Origin: Thomasclavelia ramosa DSM 1402
GTDB lineage: Bacteria > Bacillota_I > Bacilli_A > Erysipelotrichales > Coprobacillaceae
Length of the DNA stretch: 64,000 nucleotides
Assembly: GCF_014131695.1 (NCBI RefSeq)
Contig: NZ_CP036346.1
Coordinates: 1,054,001-1,118,000, forward strand
Direction: 5' to 3'
Made by a program: the position numbers and the translations under genes. The notes beneath the pieces are model-generated. The model was not told the DNA's origin and did no database searches. It was given only the letters and a program-made list of their open reading frames with translations. Positions within the stretch are counted from its first letter, which is position 1. Each line of letters starts with the position of its first letter. This document shows, piece by piece, positions 63,265 through 64,000 of the stretch.

Positions 63265-64000
63265 ATGAAACCAAAATATAGTCCAATGATGATGCAATAT
63301 TTATCAATAAAAGAAGAAAATCAAGATTCAATCGTTATGTTTAGATTAGGGGATTTCTATGAAATGTTCTTTGACGATGCCATAATGGTTTCTAAAGAAT
63401 TAGAAATTGCTTTAACAGGGAAAAATGCTGGAGCTCCTGAACGGGTTCCAATGTGTGGGGTACCTTTCCATTCGGCTAGTGGATATATTCAAAAATTAGT
63501 TGATAATGGACATCGGGTTGCGATTGTTGAACAGTTAACAGAACCTGGGAAACGAGGAATCGTAGAACGTGGGGTGGTACAGATCATTACTCCAGGAACT
63601 ATCTTTGATGAATCTCTGACAAATAATAAAAACAATTATATTGCTGCCTTAGAAGAATTTGATTTTACTTATACTTTAGCTTTTTGTGATATCACAACCG
63701 GCGAATTTAGTGTGGTCAATATTGAAAAGAAAGAGAAATTATTATTGAATCAGCTAGAAACAATGGCAGTTAAGGAAATTGTCACTTTACCAAATCAAAT
63801 ACGTGAATTTGATGATATTTTATCTTCACCATTTGCACACGATAATTATAATGAAAAGTATGATAAGATTTTTAGCAAAATCAATGATTTAAAACAAATT
63901 AAAACAGCGTCATTACTGCTTAATTATTTATTAGATACACAAAAAAGAGAATTGGAACATTTACAGATAATTGAAGAAATTAATAATGAAGATTATGTGA
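63265..64000 (+). CDS. mutS: DNA mismatch repair protein MutS, 5' part only
   Basis: MutS binds mispaired DNA and recruits MutL. The first 245 codons are visible. The mismatch-recognition motif FRLGDFYEMFFDDA (Phe-x-Glu) lies near residues 26-39, and the domain I text GAPERVPMCGVPFHSA and DITTGEFSV of domain II follow. The core, clamp and ATPase domains lie beyond the window. GTGAGGT precedes the ATG. It follows cotE, the conserved Bacillus order. Confidence 0.96.
   Translation, partial: MKPKYSPMMMQYLSIKEENQDSIVMFRLGDFYEMFFDDAIMVSKELEIALTGKNAGAPERVPMCGVPFHSASGYIQKLVDNGHRVAIVEQLTEPGKRGIVERGVVQIITPGTIFDESLTNNKNNYIAALEEFDFTYTLAFCDITTGEFSVVNIEKKEKLLLNQLETMAVKEIVTLPNQIREFDDILSSPFAHDNYNEKYDKIFSKINDLKQIKTASLLLNYLLDTQKRELEHLQIIEEINNEDYV

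Overview
The window is AT-rich chromosomal DNA of a low-GC, endospore-forming Firmicute. Gene content and order point to the Erysipelotrichia (Clostridium ramosum / Thomasclavelia-like gut anaerobes); that placement is inference. Supporting signs are spoIVA, spoVS and cotE, rubrerythrin and AhpC/AhpF-type oxygen defence, several host-glycan sugar genes, and Firmicute synteny: spoIVA-hup, ypmB-dnaD-nth-PBP1-recU, gpsB-rnpB, pgsA-cinA-recA and rny-ymdB-spoVS-miaB-ymcA-cotE-mutS. Trp is TGG and TGA is used as a stop in the intact genes. I saw no tRNA gene, CRISPR array or intact prophage.

Layout. 1-2.1 kb: tmcAL (cut by the window edge) and a two-gene ThrE-type exporter. 2.2-5.7 kb: a DUF1848 protein, a dead IS3-family element sitting inside what looks like an older terminator, and a D-2-hydroxyacid dehydrogenase. 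5.8-10.5 kb: a MecA-like class B PBP, then a peroxide-defence cluster (dps, ahpC and a domain-permuted AhpF). 10.7-17.7 kb: a Leloir galactose locus, galE-lacI facing galT-galM-galK, followed by a ROK kinase, with phased TTTAGTAAA operators in the divergent promoter. 17.7-21.4 kb: a decayed stretch with a histidine-kinase scrap, small unknown genes and a MarR-MATE pair. 21.4-28 kb: lacZ under the same operator core, pyk, a sugar acetyltransferase, a proline-rich repeat protein and a second ROK kinase. 28-33.8 kb: an aminotransferase and an alpha-galactoside operon (separate EIIA, GPH transporter, GH36 alpha-galactosidase) with a structured RNA-like 3' end. 34-36.4 kb: a double-rubredoxin rubrerythrin, an open frame interrupted only by TGA, and an AraC regulator.

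36.5-48.7 kb: spoIVA-hup, a membrane zinc protease, ypmB-dnaD-nth, convergent PBP1-recU, gpsB, an XRE/membrane pair, a MarR-FUSC pair, rnpB and a TetR regulator. 48.9-64 kb: an iron-type alcohol dehydrogenase, rodZ-pgsA-cinA-recA, topB, then rny-ymdB-spoVS, an unknown 81-aa gene, miaB-ymcA, guaB, cotE and the start of mutS.

How it works together: lactose/galactoside (LacZ), melibiose/raffinose-type sugars (GH36) and galactose (Leloir) converge on glucose-1-P and glycolysis (pyk). Shared operator cores link gal and lacZ, and cre-like sites suggest CcpA control. The housekeeping half couples wall synthesis, recombination and repair, RNA decay and sporulation. The most unusual items are the TGA-only interrupted ORF at 34.9-35.4 kb, the orphan structured RNA at 33.8 kb, the 22-bp-phased gal operators, the permuted AhpF and the GC-rich Pro/Gly repeat gene.
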